Below, one piece after another: positions 22,869-31,199 of a DNA stretch of 33,399 nucleotides (position 1 is its first letter; each line of letters begins with the position of its first letter). Where the stretch lies: the NCBI GenBank assembly GCA_947311725.1, contig CAMZLR010000040.1:1-33399 (forward strand), given 5' to 3'. This stretch comes from Candidatus Campbelliibacteriota bacterium. Lineage in GTDB: Bacteria > Patescibacteriota > Minisyncoccia > Phycocordibacterales > UBA1006. The notes under the pieces were generated by a model, which worked only from the letters and a program-made list of their open reading frames with translations, searched no databases and was not told where the DNA came from. Made by a program: the position numbers and the translations under genes.

Positions 22869-24027
22869 GTTCACTAATAATTAGATTATCATAATAAGCA
22901 CTCTTAGTATATCTATTATTTGGATCCCATACCATGTATGATAAAACACCAGCATTATATGATGCAGTTATCTGATCGTGTATTTCTTTGAAACCATAAT
23001 TAGCACCAAGATTAAAATCTTGAATCCAAGTCCTTATATTAGTATTTGGCAAACCAAGTTTTAAAACTTTTTTCATAGCTAGATTCATTTCGTGATATAC
23101 AATATCATATGGGTGTTCAGCTGGATTAGAAAACCCTAAATAGTTATTTGGGTAATGAGAAGGATATACCATAGGGGCAACAGCATCAAAATGTGGTAAT
23201 GCGTCGCTGAAATTTTGCCCAATTGTGAGTCCTCCTTCTCTAGAAGCAGTAAAACCAAATAAATCTACACTTATTGGGATATCTTGATTATGTAAACGTT
23301 TATCTAAAAAATTATAAAAACTTTTCATAACATCTAATTTAGTATTTCCGTTTAGAGCATAATCTAAATTTGAAATATCTCCATCAGAAGGATAACGTAT
23401 ATAATCGAAATTTATTTCATCAAACCCTTTTTTATAAGATTCCTCTGCTATTACTGCAAAATACTCCCAAGCCTCTTTTATCTGTGGATTAATAAATGCT
23501 AATCCCTTTTTATCCTTCCATACTAATCCGTTATCTTTTCTGTTAAATGCAAAGTCTTGTCTTACTTTTGCTAATAATGGGTCTTGAAATACAGTAATCC
23601 TGCCTATTACATATATATTATCATCATGTAATTCATCAATTAAATTATCAATATCAGATATCCTACTACTATCAGTAGAATATCTATCTATAAGTTCGTT
23701 ATCAATATCAAATGATATCAATCCTGAGTAATCTTTTATATCTAATACAACAGAATTAATTCTTGAATTATTTATAAAGTTTATTAAAACAGAACGCATC
23801 TTCCTATTACTACCAACCCAACTAGACATATATATAGCTCTAACATTTTTTGGTGTTTCAATGTGTCTATTCTTTATTTTGATATCACGAATACGGTCAA
23901 CTCTTAAAAAGAAATTTTGATCTGATAAAGGTGTAATTTCCTTATCAGAAAACATAGTTAATGTAAAAAATAAAATTAAAAGTATAATTATAAATATTAA
24001 GAAATAAAAAATTTTATTATTTCTCAT
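22861..24027 (-). CDS. PF13200-type putative glycoside hydrolase, membrane anchored
   Basis: 388 residues, N-terminal TM anchor (about 6-26) and an extracytoplasmic TIM-barrel-like domain. VRAIYMSSWVGSN, INSVVLDIKDYSGLISFD, VIGRITVFQDPLLA, GFDEINFDYIRYPSDGD and the closing region VLSYMVWDPNNRYT match the DUF4015 putative glycosyl hydrolase family. The Asp-rich FDYIRYP segment is where the catalytic carboxylates of such barrels lie. Substrate unknown; a cell-wall or surface glycan is likely. It overlaps both neighbours (11 bases upstream, 8 bases downstream), so the three genes are translationally coupled. Confidence 0.85.
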   Translation of the reverse strand: MRNNKIFYFLIFIIILLILFFTLTMFSDKEITPLSDQNFFLRVDRIRDIKIKNRHIETPKNVRAIYMSSWVGSNRKMRSVLINFINNSRINSVVLDIKDYSGLISFDIDNELIDRYSTDSSRISDIDNLIDELHDDNIYVIGRITVFQDPLLAKVRQDFAFNRKDNGLVWKDKKGLAFINPQIKEAWEYFAVIAEESYKKGFDEINFDYIRYPSDGDISNLDYALNGNTKLDVMKSFYNFLDKRLHNQDIPISVDLFGFTASREGGLTIGQNFSDALPHFDAVAPMVYPSHYPNNYLGFSNPAEHPYDIVYHEMNLAMKKVLKLGLPNTNIRTWIQDFNLGANYGFKEIHDQITASYNAGVLSYMVWDPNNRYTKSAYYDNLIISEHE

Positions 24028-24319
24028 CTAGATTTATTTTTGAAATACCGTTTAAACTGTCACTAACGGAACGTTCAATATTATTACCATCACTATTCTT
24101 AAAACGCTCTTTTAATCCTTGTACATAAGTTTGTAACGATGTTTCATCATCATCTTTAATTGAATGATTTATCTTACTCCTAAGTAACATAGAAGAATAA
24201 CCAATTATAAAAGCAATTACTAAAACATATATATGTTCCCATAATTCTGGTAGAGCCAAAAATGGAAATATTAATAATAAAACAGATCCTATTAAAATAA
24301 TATTAAAATATTTTTTCAT
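24017..24319 (-). CDS. Small two-helix membrane protein, first gene of the S41 operon
   Basis: 100 residues: TM helices at about 5-20 and 27-46, then a charged cytoplasmic tail of about 50 residues. Family unknown. A longer reading frame starting 24 codons earlier exists, but TG-T-TACAAT ends seven bases before the ATG at 24319, making MKKYFNIILIG the likely leaderless start. Its stop overlaps the PF13200 gene. Confidence 0.68.
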   Translation of the reverse strand: MKKYFNIILIGSVLLLIFPFLALPELWEHIYVLVIAFIIGYSSMLLRSKINHSIKDDDETSLQTYVQGLKERFKNSDGNNIERSVSDSLNGISKINLDEK

Positions 24320-24409
24320 GTAAATCATTGTAACAAAAATACATAATATTAAAATAGAAAATAAATATTTTTTATAAAAAAAGTTATCCACAGTTACAGT
24401 TAAAATAAC

Positions 24410-24439
24410 TTGACATATTTTAAGAAAGGTGTATATTAT
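24410..24439 (+). promoter_or_regulatory. Promoter of putative ncRNA
   Basis: TTGACA (24410-24415) with TATATT (24432-24437, 16-base spacer) or TATTAT (24434-24439, 18-base spacer). ACTTGACA matches the -35 region of the CT promoters. No long ORF follows on this strand. Confidence 0.6.
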
Positions 24440-24445
24440 GTAATG

Positions 24446-24624
24446 TGCAACGGATGGTTCATATAGAATGAACCAAGCACAAAAAAAAAGACACTCCAGC
24501 TAATTTTCGGAATTAGTCATCGAAGTGGGAGTGCAAACATAATGGTCGTTTCTAAAAAAGGTTTAGACTGTTATGTAATCTAGGAAAAACCTATACCCGT
24601 AATTTATTTTACGGGTTTTTTTTA
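24446..24624 (+). ncRNA. Putative structured non-coding RNA of unknown family
   Basis: The spacer 24320-24621 contains a plus-strand promoter, about 150 bases of hairpins, and a strong terminator. Hairpins: GGTTCAT (24456-24462)/ATGAACC (24468-24474); CACTCC (24492-24497)/GGAGTG (24528-24533) enclosing CTAATT/AATTAG; ACATAA/TTATGT with GGTC/GAC inside (24537-24575); terminator ACCCGTAA/TTACGGGT (24595-24616) with T-run. I see no signature of SRP RNA, tmRNA or RNase P RNA. A 13-codon ORF (MVVSKKGLDCYVI) starts at 24542. The CACTCC hairpin followed by nine T on the minus strand could instead terminate rsmI. Confidence 0.5.
24595..24624 (+). terminator. ncRNA terminator
   Basis: ACCCGTAA / TTACGGGT, followed by eight T; overlaps the last codon of the converging rsmI gene. 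Confidence 0.85.
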
Positions 24625-25323
24625 TTTATTATTTTTATCTATTACTACTACAAATTCACCTCTTACCTTATCTTTATTATTATCAAAATAATTGAATATA
24701 TAGTCTATATTTCCAATTACTTTTTCTTCATATAGCTTTGTCAATTCACGGGCTATGTAAATATTCCTATTACTGTCGTGATAATTATCACATAAATATT
24801 TTAAAGTTTTAATTATTCTGTGTGGAGATTCATAGAATATTGATATTCTATCTGAATTAAAAATTTCTTTAAATATCTTATTTCTTCCCTTCTTATGTGG
24901 TAAAAAACCATAAAAAGTAAATTGATTTCCAATAAAACCACTTGAAGAAAGTGCTGTTATTAAGGCCGTTGCCCCTGGAATAGAGACAATATCAATATCA
25001 TTTCCTAATTCTTTATATAAAGATTGTATAATCTTAACTCCAGGATCAGAAATCGTTGGTGTACCAGCATCCGATACCAATGCATATACTACACCTGATT
25101 TAACGTTATCAATTATTTTATTTTCTTTGTGTTGACTAGCATGTGCATTATAACTTTCGAGCTTTGCAGATATGTTATAATTTGATAGTAACTTCCCAGT
25201 AACACGTGTATCTTCACACAATATTATATCTACTTCAGATAATATTCTTATTGCACGATAAGTAATATCTTCTAAATTACCAATTGGTGTAGAAACTATA
25301 TAAAATTTTCTTTTATTACTCAT
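24622..25323 (-). CDS. rsmI: 16S rRNA (cytidine(1402)-2'-O)-methyltransferase
   Basis: SAM-dependent tetrapyrrole-methylase-fold enzyme that 2'-O-methylates C1402 of 16S rRNA. 233 residues; the common form is about 280, so the C-terminal extension is missing. Motifs: FYIVSTPIGNLEDITYRAI, CEDTRVTGKLL, LVSDAGTPTISDPG, SIPGATALITALSSSG, FYESPHRI, ARELTKLYEE and GEFVVVID. The start is ATG 25323, inside ATGAGTAA at the end of the upstream gene (8-base overlap); a TTG two codons earlier is possible. Confidence 0.94.
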   Translation of the reverse strand: MSNKRKFYIVSTPIGNLEDITYRAIRILSEVDIILCEDTRVTGKLLSNYNISAKLESYNAHASQHKENKIIDNVKSGVVYALVSDAGTPTISDPGVKIIQSLYKELGNDIDIVSIPGATALITALSSSGFIGNQFTFYGFLPHKKGRNKIFKEIFNSDRISIFYESPHRIIKTLKYLCDNYHDSNRNIYIARELTKLYEEKVIGNIDYIFNYFDNNKDKVRGEFVVVIDKNNK

Positions 25324-25669
25324 ATTCAATATCTATTACATTATTTGATTTAATACTTTTATATTTTCTCTTAGATAGATCTACTACATTTTTGCTAAGT
25401 TTCTTGAAAAACAATTTTACATTGACAAACAACCAAATATCAAAAACTAATACAGCTAAAAATAATATAGCAAAGAATAACGCAATATTACTTATAAAAT
25501 GAAAAGCTACAAAACCTAGACCTAAAACTATTATTCCAAATAATATAAAACTTATAATAAATAGACCCTCAAGTGGACCAAAAGAAATATCTGTAGCTAA
25601 TTCACTTGTATTATTTATACCCTTTTTAGCTTTAAAAGAATAATCAATAATTTTAATTATATTATACAT
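25316..25669 (-). CDS. Small membrane protein upstream of rsmI
   Basis: 117 residues with two strong TM segments (about 33-55 and 65-88), a polar N-terminus and a Lys-rich C-terminus (KLFFKKLSKNVVDLSKRKYKSIK). Family unrecognised. TACAAT ends six bases before its ATG, so it is a leaderless first gene, overlapping rsmI by 8 bases. Confidence 0.65.
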   Translation of the reverse strand: MYNIIKIIDYSFKAKKGINNTSELATDISFGPLEGLFIISFILFGIIVLGLGFVAFHFISNIALFFAILFLAVLVFDIWLFVNVKLFFKKLSKNVVDLSKRKYKSIKSNNVIDIEYE

Positions 25670-25748
25670 ATTTATATTGTATAATATTACAAATTTAATG
25701 AAATTAAAAAATCTTTTTACAGATCTTTTAATTTAAACTTTATATAAA

Positions 25749-27845
25749 TTATTTTCTTGGTATTTCAAAAAAGAATATAATTCCACCACCATCTACATTT
25801 TTAAAATCAATTATTCCACCAAGTGATTCAACAATTTTCTTTGAAATAGGTAAACCTAATCCAGTACCCTCATTTGATTTATTCTTATGTATATAATCTT
25901 CTACTTGTGAAAACTTCTCAAAAACGACATCTCTATATTTTTCTGGAATACTCTGACCATCATCAAAAATCTCTATTCTAATAAAATTATTATTATCTGA
26001 ATTAACTACATTCACCGATATATTACCACCTTCTTGTGTAAATTTTATTGCATTCCCTATAATGTTAACTAGAACTCTTTTTATTAATTTAGGCTTAGAT
26101 ATTATTTTAGTATCAGTATTGAATTTAGTTTTATATGTAATATTTTTTTTAGAAGAAAGAATTCTGAAACCATCTGATACATCTTCAACTAAAAGTTCCA
26201 AATCTAATTCTGCCTTATCGGTATCATCTATTTTATCTTGCATATTATTCAATTTAGAAAGGTCCAGCATATCAGTTACAAGTTTAATCAACTTTTCTGA
26301 ATTACCATCTATCTTTTTTAATGTCTCTGCTTGTTTATCTGTCAATGGGCCAAGCATCTTATCAAGTAATAATGAAGCATATCCACGTATGACAGTCATA
26401 GGTGTTCTAAGTTCATGTGATGCAATACCAATGAATTCATCTTTCATAGATTCCAATTTTTTTCTCTTATCTATATCATGTTCAATAACTAATACGAATG
26501 TAAGTTTTCCACCTTTTAAAACTGGTGTTATGAATATTTCAGAATTATATATAGTACCATCTTTTCTATTTGACTTTATTTCCCATGTACCTGGTCTATT
26601 CTCAGAAAATATTTTTTCAAAGATTTCATTAATCAATTCTTTATCTACATTTGACCACCATAGTTTATTTATATTTTTTCCTATAGAATCATCAGATGAA
26701 AATCCAGTATATGATGAAACTGATTTATTCATATACATCACCCTTCCGTTAATATCTAAAATAAACACATTATCTTCTGAAGTGTCTAAAGCCTTTTTAA
26801 ATTTCTCTTTTTCAAATAATGCTTTTGTAAGCTCTAATTGTCTCTTTTTTAGATATCCTGTATTAATAACTATTTTTTCAAAAAACAATAATAATGTTCC
26901 CACAGACATGAGACCTAACAAGATAAATATCTTTATAAGAATACTTCTAACATGCATTATTTCATTTTTATCAACTTCAGCAATAACACACCAATCTTCT
27001 TTTGAAATATATTCATGTGCTTCAATAACTAAAGTCTTTTTATAACTCTCAAAAAAACCATTAATATTTTTTTCACCACTAAAGCATCTTTTAGCATTTT
27101 CAGTATCAACTATTTTATAAAATTTTGTTGGATTACTAAAAAGACGAGAATCTGTTCGCATTATAAAATCATTTCCTATTATATATATATCCTCACTATT
27201 CTTTAAACTATCATTATTATCAATTAATTTGTATAATTTTGAAACAGATATTTTCCCAATAATAGACCCTAATGAAGTTCCCTGATCATTATATACGACA
27301 AGCATAGAAAACATATATGGAGAATTATTTCTATCAAAAATATCAGAGAAATATATTTGACTATGGAGTTCACTTTTATTTATTTTTATTGGTAAAAAAA
27401 CATTTTCATTATTTATAGAATTTTTATCAATTAGATCAGATATTATATCTTTAAAATCATCATCATGAGAATTTTCATTTGTATTTGATGATAAAAATAA
27501 TTTTCCTAAACTATCAAAAAAATAAAAACCATCAAAACTATCATTTGAATAAAAAACAGTAGATTCATTAAGTATATAATTACATGTTTCAATATCACCA
27601 TCTATACAACTACCATCAAAAATATCTTGTGTAATTTTTGATTGATTTATTGATGACATAGAATGCTCAATATTATCTAAAAAACTATTTATTGATTCTT
27701 TTTTTAATGAGGTTACAGTAGACAAATATTTACTCGTAGATGATATAATGCTCCTCGAAAAAATACCGTAAAATATAAAAATAATTGCAACAATAGATAT
27801 AATTACAAATATAAGTAAAATTGATGTTGTTTTTAAAGATTTCAT
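25749..27845 (-). CDS. Membrane-bound PAS sensor histidine kinase
   Basis: 698 residues. TM1 (about 8-30), an extracytoplasmic sensor of about 270 residues that may be a double-CACHE-like domain (SLGSIIGKISVSKLYKLI, ...EDWCVIAEVDKNEI), TM2 (about 305-325), PAS domain (about 350-450: FILDINGRVMYMNKSVSSYTG, KRKDGTIYNSEIFITPV), HisKA with the phospho-acceptor in GIASHELRTPMTVIRG (His about 477), and HATPase_c with N-box NIIGNAIKF, DDGQSIP, and GTGLGLPISKKI. All catalytic boxes are intact. A longer frame to 27953 would run through the divergent response regulator, so ATG 27845 is preferred. Starts are only 17 bases apart, so kinase and regulator form one pair. Confidence 0.92.
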   Translation of the reverse strand: MKSLKTTSILLIFVIISIVAIIFIFYGIFSRSIISSTSKYLSTVTSLKKESINSFLDNIEHSMSSINQSKITQDIFDGSCIDGDIETCNYILNESTVFYSNDSFDGFYFFDSLGKLFLSSNTNENSHDDDFKDIISDLIDKNSINNENVFLPIKINKSELHSQIYFSDIFDRNNSPYMFSMLVVYNDQGTSLGSIIGKISVSKLYKLIDNNDSLKNSEDIYIIGNDFIMRTDSRLFSNPTKFYKIVDTENAKRCFSGEKNINGFFESYKKTLVIEAHEYISKEDWCVIAEVDKNEIMHVRSILIKIFILLGLMSVGTLLLFFEKIVINTGYLKKRQLELTKALFEKEKFKKALDTSEDNVFILDINGRVMYMNKSVSSYTGFSSDDSIGKNINKLWWSNVDKELINEIFEKIFSENRPGTWEIKSNRKDGTIYNSEIFITPVLKGGKLTFVLVIEHDIDKRKKLESMKDEFIGIASHELRTPMTVIRGYASLLLDKMLGPLTDKQAETLKKIDGNSEKLIKLVTDMLDLSKLNNMQDKIDDTDKAELDLELLVEDVSDGFRILSSKKNITYKTKFNTDTKIISKPKLIKRVLVNIIGNAIKFTQEGGNISVNVVNSDNNNFIRIEIFDDGQSIPEKYRDVVFEKFSQVEDYIHKNKSNEGTGLGLPISKKIVESLGGIIDFKNVDGGGIIFFFEIPRK

Positions 27846-27862
27846 GATATAGTTATTATAGT
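27846..27862. promoter_or_regulatory. 17-base divergent start region between kinase and regulator
   Basis: Both start codons border this segment. A TATAGT hexamer on the plus strand and a TATAAT hexamer on the minus strand each end nine bases before their ATG, so the two -10 boxes face each other within 17 bases and any -35 must lie inside the other gene. Confidence 0.5.
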
Positions 27863-28246
27863 ATGAATAAGAAAATTTTAATAATAGAAGACAACCAAGA
27901 GCTAATTGACATATATAAAATGAGATTTGAAATTGCAGGTTTCGATATAGCAATAGCTAATAATGGATTTGATGGAATAACTTATTTAGCAGACAATACA
28001 CCTGATTTAATTCTTTTAGATATAATGATGCCAGAAATGAGTGGTTTCGAAGTATTAGAAAGTATAAAAAATAATTTATCTAAAGAGAAAAGTGAAATAC
28101 CAATAATAATATGGAGTAATATTTCACAAGAGAGTGATCGGGAAAGAGCAAAAAATCTAGGTGCAGATCTTTATCTACCAAAATCATCTTTTGCAGGTAA
28201 TGATTTAATAGAGAGAGTTCAAAAATTCTTAATAGAAAAAAAGTAA
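27863..28246 (+). CDS. Single-domain response regulator (CheY-like)
   Basis: 127 residues, receiver domain only. Acidic pocket E9-D10, phospho-acceptor D53 in LILLDIMMPEMSG, switch Ser85 (IIIWSN) and conserved Lys107 (LPKSS). No output domain, so it acts by protein contacts or as a phosphate relay. Paired with the divergent PAS kinase. Its last codons form the left arm of a terminator. Confidence 0.93.
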   Translation: MNKKILIIEDNQELIDIYKMRFEIAGFDIAIANNGFDGITYLADNTPDLILLDIMMPEMSGFEVLESIKNNLSKEKSEIPIIIWSNISQESDRERAKNLGADLYLPKSSFAGNDLIERVQKFLIEKK

Positions 28247-28270
28247 CAGGTAATATCTGTTACTTTTTTT
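28240..28270. terminator. Terminator between response regulator and substrate-binding protein
   Basis: AAAGTAACAG (28240-28249) / CTGTTACTTT (28257-28266), A-run before and T-run after, so it can serve both converging genes. Confidence 0.85.
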
Positions 28271-28277
28271 AGTTTTT

Positions 28278-29399
28278 TTAATTAACTTTCTTTACTATAT
28301 AAGGAACATTAGAGATATCTCCATTATCATCAAATTGAATATTACCACCAGAAGCACCATTTATATATTTAGTATCTTTTATATTCTTTATTATATTTTC
28401 TACATTTCCATCACTATCTTCTATAGATTTAGATAAAATTTTCACTGCATCATAGGCTTGTGGTATACATGAGTAAACAGAATGAACACCCCTTTCTTTA
28501 ATCTTTTTTATAAAATCTGGACTATATTCACTATAATTCACAATAGTATACATTATCTTATTTTTTCCAACATCTAATCTATCCCATATATTATCATCAT
28601 CCCAAACATATGTACCAAACATTATAAAATTATCTGACTGTTTTAATGATTCAAAAGCGGCGACAGTACTATTATCAAACCCTAAAAAATAAACTAATTC
28701 TGGTTTTTCTTTTCTTATCTTACCCCATATATTATCAAAATTATCATTTTTATAAGGATATTCAGATATAATCTTTCCACCATCTAACATAAACGACTTA
28801 ATGAATACATCTTTCAAATCATTTCCCCATTGTTCATCTGTATATACAACAGAGACACGCTCTATATTTAATTTATTTTTTATATAATCAGCTGCATATA
28901 CACCCTGATATGAATCTGATGGGTATACACGAAAAAAATATTTACTTACGCCAGATAATTTAGTAGATGAAGAACAATGTGATATTGTAGGTACCTTATA
29001 TAAATTAATTTTATCAATCATACCGATAGATTCAGAAGAACAAAGACCACCAACTATTCCGATTACGCCATCTGATATCAATTTTTGAGCAGCATCTGAA
29101 CCTCCTTTTTTAGTACACTTACCATCTTCCACTAATAATTTTAATGTTTTACCATTTATTCCACCGTCACTATTTATCTCATCTACAGCTAATCTTGCAG
29201 CTGATAATGACTTTACACCAACAAGTGACCCTGGACCAGACAAAGAAGATATAAATCCAATATTTATTACATTAGATTTTCTATCTGTATTTAAATAATT
29301 GAAATCTTTCCAAGAAAAGCCAATAGATTCTCTTACTAAGAGAGACAAAACATATAAAATTATAATAACTAATATTACCTTCCAAATAATTTTTAACAT
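28278..29399 (-). CDS. Orphan branched-chain-amino-acid-type substrate-binding protein
   Basis: 373 residues, one N-terminal TM segment (about 6-24), then a Peripla_BP_6 (LivJ-like) two-lobed domain: INIGFISSLSGPGSLVGVKSLSAARLAVDEINSDGGI, VIGIVGGLCSSESIGMID, and YFFRVYPSDSYQGVYAADYI. No lipobox is seen, so it is membrane-tethered by the helix. No permease or ATPase of a Liv transporter is nearby. Alternatives are a nutrient receptor for a transporter encoded elsewhere or a sensor partner of the adjacent kinase. The start is fixed by TATAAT six bases before ATG 29399; the 31-codon upstream extension is rejected. Confidence 0.85.
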   Translation of the reverse strand: MLKIIWKVILVIIILYVLSLLVRESIGFSWKDFNYLNTDRKSNVINIGFISSLSGPGSLVGVKSLSAARLAVDEINSDGGINGKTLKLLVEDGKCTKKGGSDAAQKLISDGVIGIVGGLCSSESIGMIDKINLYKVPTISHCSSSTKLSGVSKYFFRVYPSDSYQGVYAADYIKNKLNIERVSVVYTDEQWGNDLKDVFIKSFMLDGGKIISEYPYKNDNFDNIWGKIRKEKPELVYFLGFDNSTVAAFESLKQSDNFIMFGTYVWDDDNIWDRLDVGKNKIMYTIVNYSEYSPDFIKKIKERGVHSVYSCIPQAYDAVKILSKSIEDSDGNVENIIKNIKDTKYINGASGGNIQFDDNGDISNVPYIVKKVN

Positions 29400-29473
29400 A
29401 AATTTATTATAACCTAAAAAATTTTTTCTTAATACTAAAAAATAAATTAATATCTTTCTGATATAATATAGAT

Positions 29474-31195
29474 ATGAATCAAGAATCTGCAATACATATT
29501 ATGAAAACAGGAAAGAACGTTTTTATAACAGGAGCCCCTGGTACAGGAAAAACACATGTTCTAAATAAATATATAGAATATTTGAAAAAACATGGAATCA
29601 AAGCAGCAATAACAGCACCAACTGGTATTGCTGCAAGTCACATAGGTGGTATGACCATACATAGTTTTTTTGGAATTGGAATAAAAGATTCACTTTCACA
29701 GTATGACATAGAAGAATTGATGGAAAAGAAATATATATGGGATAGAATAAAAAATCTTAAAGTATTAATAATTGATGAAGTTTCTATGTTGTCTCCAAAA
29801 TTATTCATATCTATAGATAACATCTTACGCACATTTAAGTTTTCCACTGAATCGTTTGGTGGAATACAAGTTATACTTGTAGGTGACTTTTTCCAACTAC
29901 CCCCTATTCAAAAAGAAAAAAATAGTGAACGCTTTATATTTCAAACTGATACATGGAATAGTCTAGATCTATATACATGCTACTTAAACAAATCATATAG
30001 ACATAAAGATGAAATACTTCTAAATATACTTAATGAAATACGTAATGGAAATATATCAGAAGAGTCGATGAGAATATTCAGATCAAGGTATAGAAAAAAC
30101 CCCATACAAAATAAAGACAAAGAAAACAAAAATAATATATCTATAACAAGACTATATACACACAACATAGATGTAGATGAGATTAATAAAAAAGAATTAT
30201 CAAAGATAAAAGAACCATTAAAAATATATAATGCGCAAACAACTGGATCAAAAAAATGGTATGAACGTATATTTGGAAGTTCTTTAGTTCTACAAAAGCT
30301 AGAATTGAAACTTGGTGCGCTTGTTTTCTTTATAAAAAACAACTATGAAAAAGGGCATATAAACGGAACTATTGGAACTATCATAGATTTTGACGTATTC
30401 AATATTCCAATAATAGAGACAAAAGATGGAAAAAGAATAAAAGCAGAGAGTATGGAGTGGTTATATACAGATAATAATGGAAATCAAAAAGCAAGTATAA
30501 AACAAATTCCATTGCGTCTAGCATGGGCTATTACAATACATAAATCACAAGGTATGACCTTAGATTCAGCAGAGATTGATTTATCAAGAGCATTTGAACC
30601 TGGTCAAGGATATGTTGCATTGTCACGTATAAAATCTATCAATGGATTAAAACTAATGGGTCTAAACGATATTGCACTCAAAATAGATAATGATGTTTTA
30701 AAAGGAGATAATGTAATGAAAAATCACTCCAAAGATATAATTTCGATGTATAGTAAAATTAGTGAAACAGAAAAAGAAAAATCCATAAAAGAGTATATGG
30801 AGTATCTTGGTGGTAGTATAGAAAAAGGTAAAACATATAAAAAAGAAATATCTAAAGAAAAAAAATCTAAAATAAAATCTTTTCTAAAATCAAAACCTTT
30901 TTTTGAACAAAAAAGAACTATTTCAGAGATATCTAAAGATAGGAAAATATCAGAGCAGACTATATTAAACCATCTTGAATTAATAATAGAAGATGATCCT
31001 GAGTTTGATATAAGCTACCTACAACCTAATAGTGATATTATAGAAAAAGTAGAAATTGCGATAAACGGTATAAGAAAGAAAAATTTAAAAAAAAATTTTA
31101 CAGAAAACGGAAAAATAAAATTATCTGCAATATTTAAAAAATTAAATGAAGAAATATCTTATGAAGAAATAAAACTTGCAATGTTATTTTTGTAA
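29474..31195 (+). CDS. Pif1/RecD-like SF1B helicase with C-terminal HTH_40-type domain
   Basis: 573 residues. Walker A GAPGTGKT (20-27), TAPTGIAASHIGG with MTIHSFFG (motif Ia), Walker B VLIIDEVSMLS, motif III VGDFFQLPP, YRHKDEILL, and the C-terminal QIPLRLAWAITIHKSQGMTLD with VALSRIKS (motifs V and VI). Residues from about 455 form a separate C-terminal region, including KRTISEISKDRKISEQTILNHL, resembling the HTH_40 domain. It probably unwinds 5' to 3' at structured or G-rich DNA. TG-A-TATAAT ends six bases before the ATG; its start is 74 bases from that of the divergent substrate-binding protein gene. Confidence 0.92.
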   Translation: MNQESAIHIMKTGKNVFITGAPGTGKTHVLNKYIEYLKKHGIKAAITAPTGIAASHIGGMTIHSFFGIGIKDSLSQYDIEELMEKKYIWDRIKNLKVLIIDEVSMLSPKLFISIDNILRTFKFSTESFGGIQVILVGDFFQLPPIQKEKNSERFIFQTDTWNSLDLYTCYLNKSYRHKDEILLNILNEIRNGNISEESMRIFRSRYRKNPIQNKDKENKNNISITRLYTHNIDVDEINKKELSKIKEPLKIYNAQTTGSKKWYERIFGSSLVLQKLELKLGALVFFIKNNYEKGHINGTIGTIIDFDVFNIPIIETKDGKRIKAESMEWLYTDNNGNQKASIKQIPLRLAWAITIHKSQGMTLDSAEIDLSRAFEPGQGYVALSRIKSINGLKLMGLNDIALKIDNDVLKGDNVMKNHSKDIISMYSKISETEKEKSIKEYMEYLGGSIEKGKTYKKEISKEKKSKIKSFLKSKPFFEQKRTISEISKDRKISEQTILNHLELIIEDDPEFDISYLQPNSDIIEKVEIAINGIRKKNLKKNFTENGKIKLSAIFKKLNEEISYEEIKLAMLFL

Positions 31196-31199
31196 AAAT

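Noticed and set aside
24446-24624. tmRNA, SRP RNA, RNase P RNA or 6S RNA
   Set aside because: None of the conserved cores I know (SRP GGAAG/GCAGC tip, RNase P GAGGAAAGTCC, tRNA-like tmRNA ends) is present, and the ends do not pair as in 6S. A covariance search could still overturn this.
26062-27045. 327-codon open frame on the plus strand
   Set aside because: Antisense shadow of the histidine kinase, Ser/Leu/Ile-rich with no motif.
27846-27953. N-terminal extension of the histidine kinase to 27953
   Set aside because: It would read antisense through the first 30 codons of a clear CheY-like regulator; ATG 27845 gives a normal TM start.
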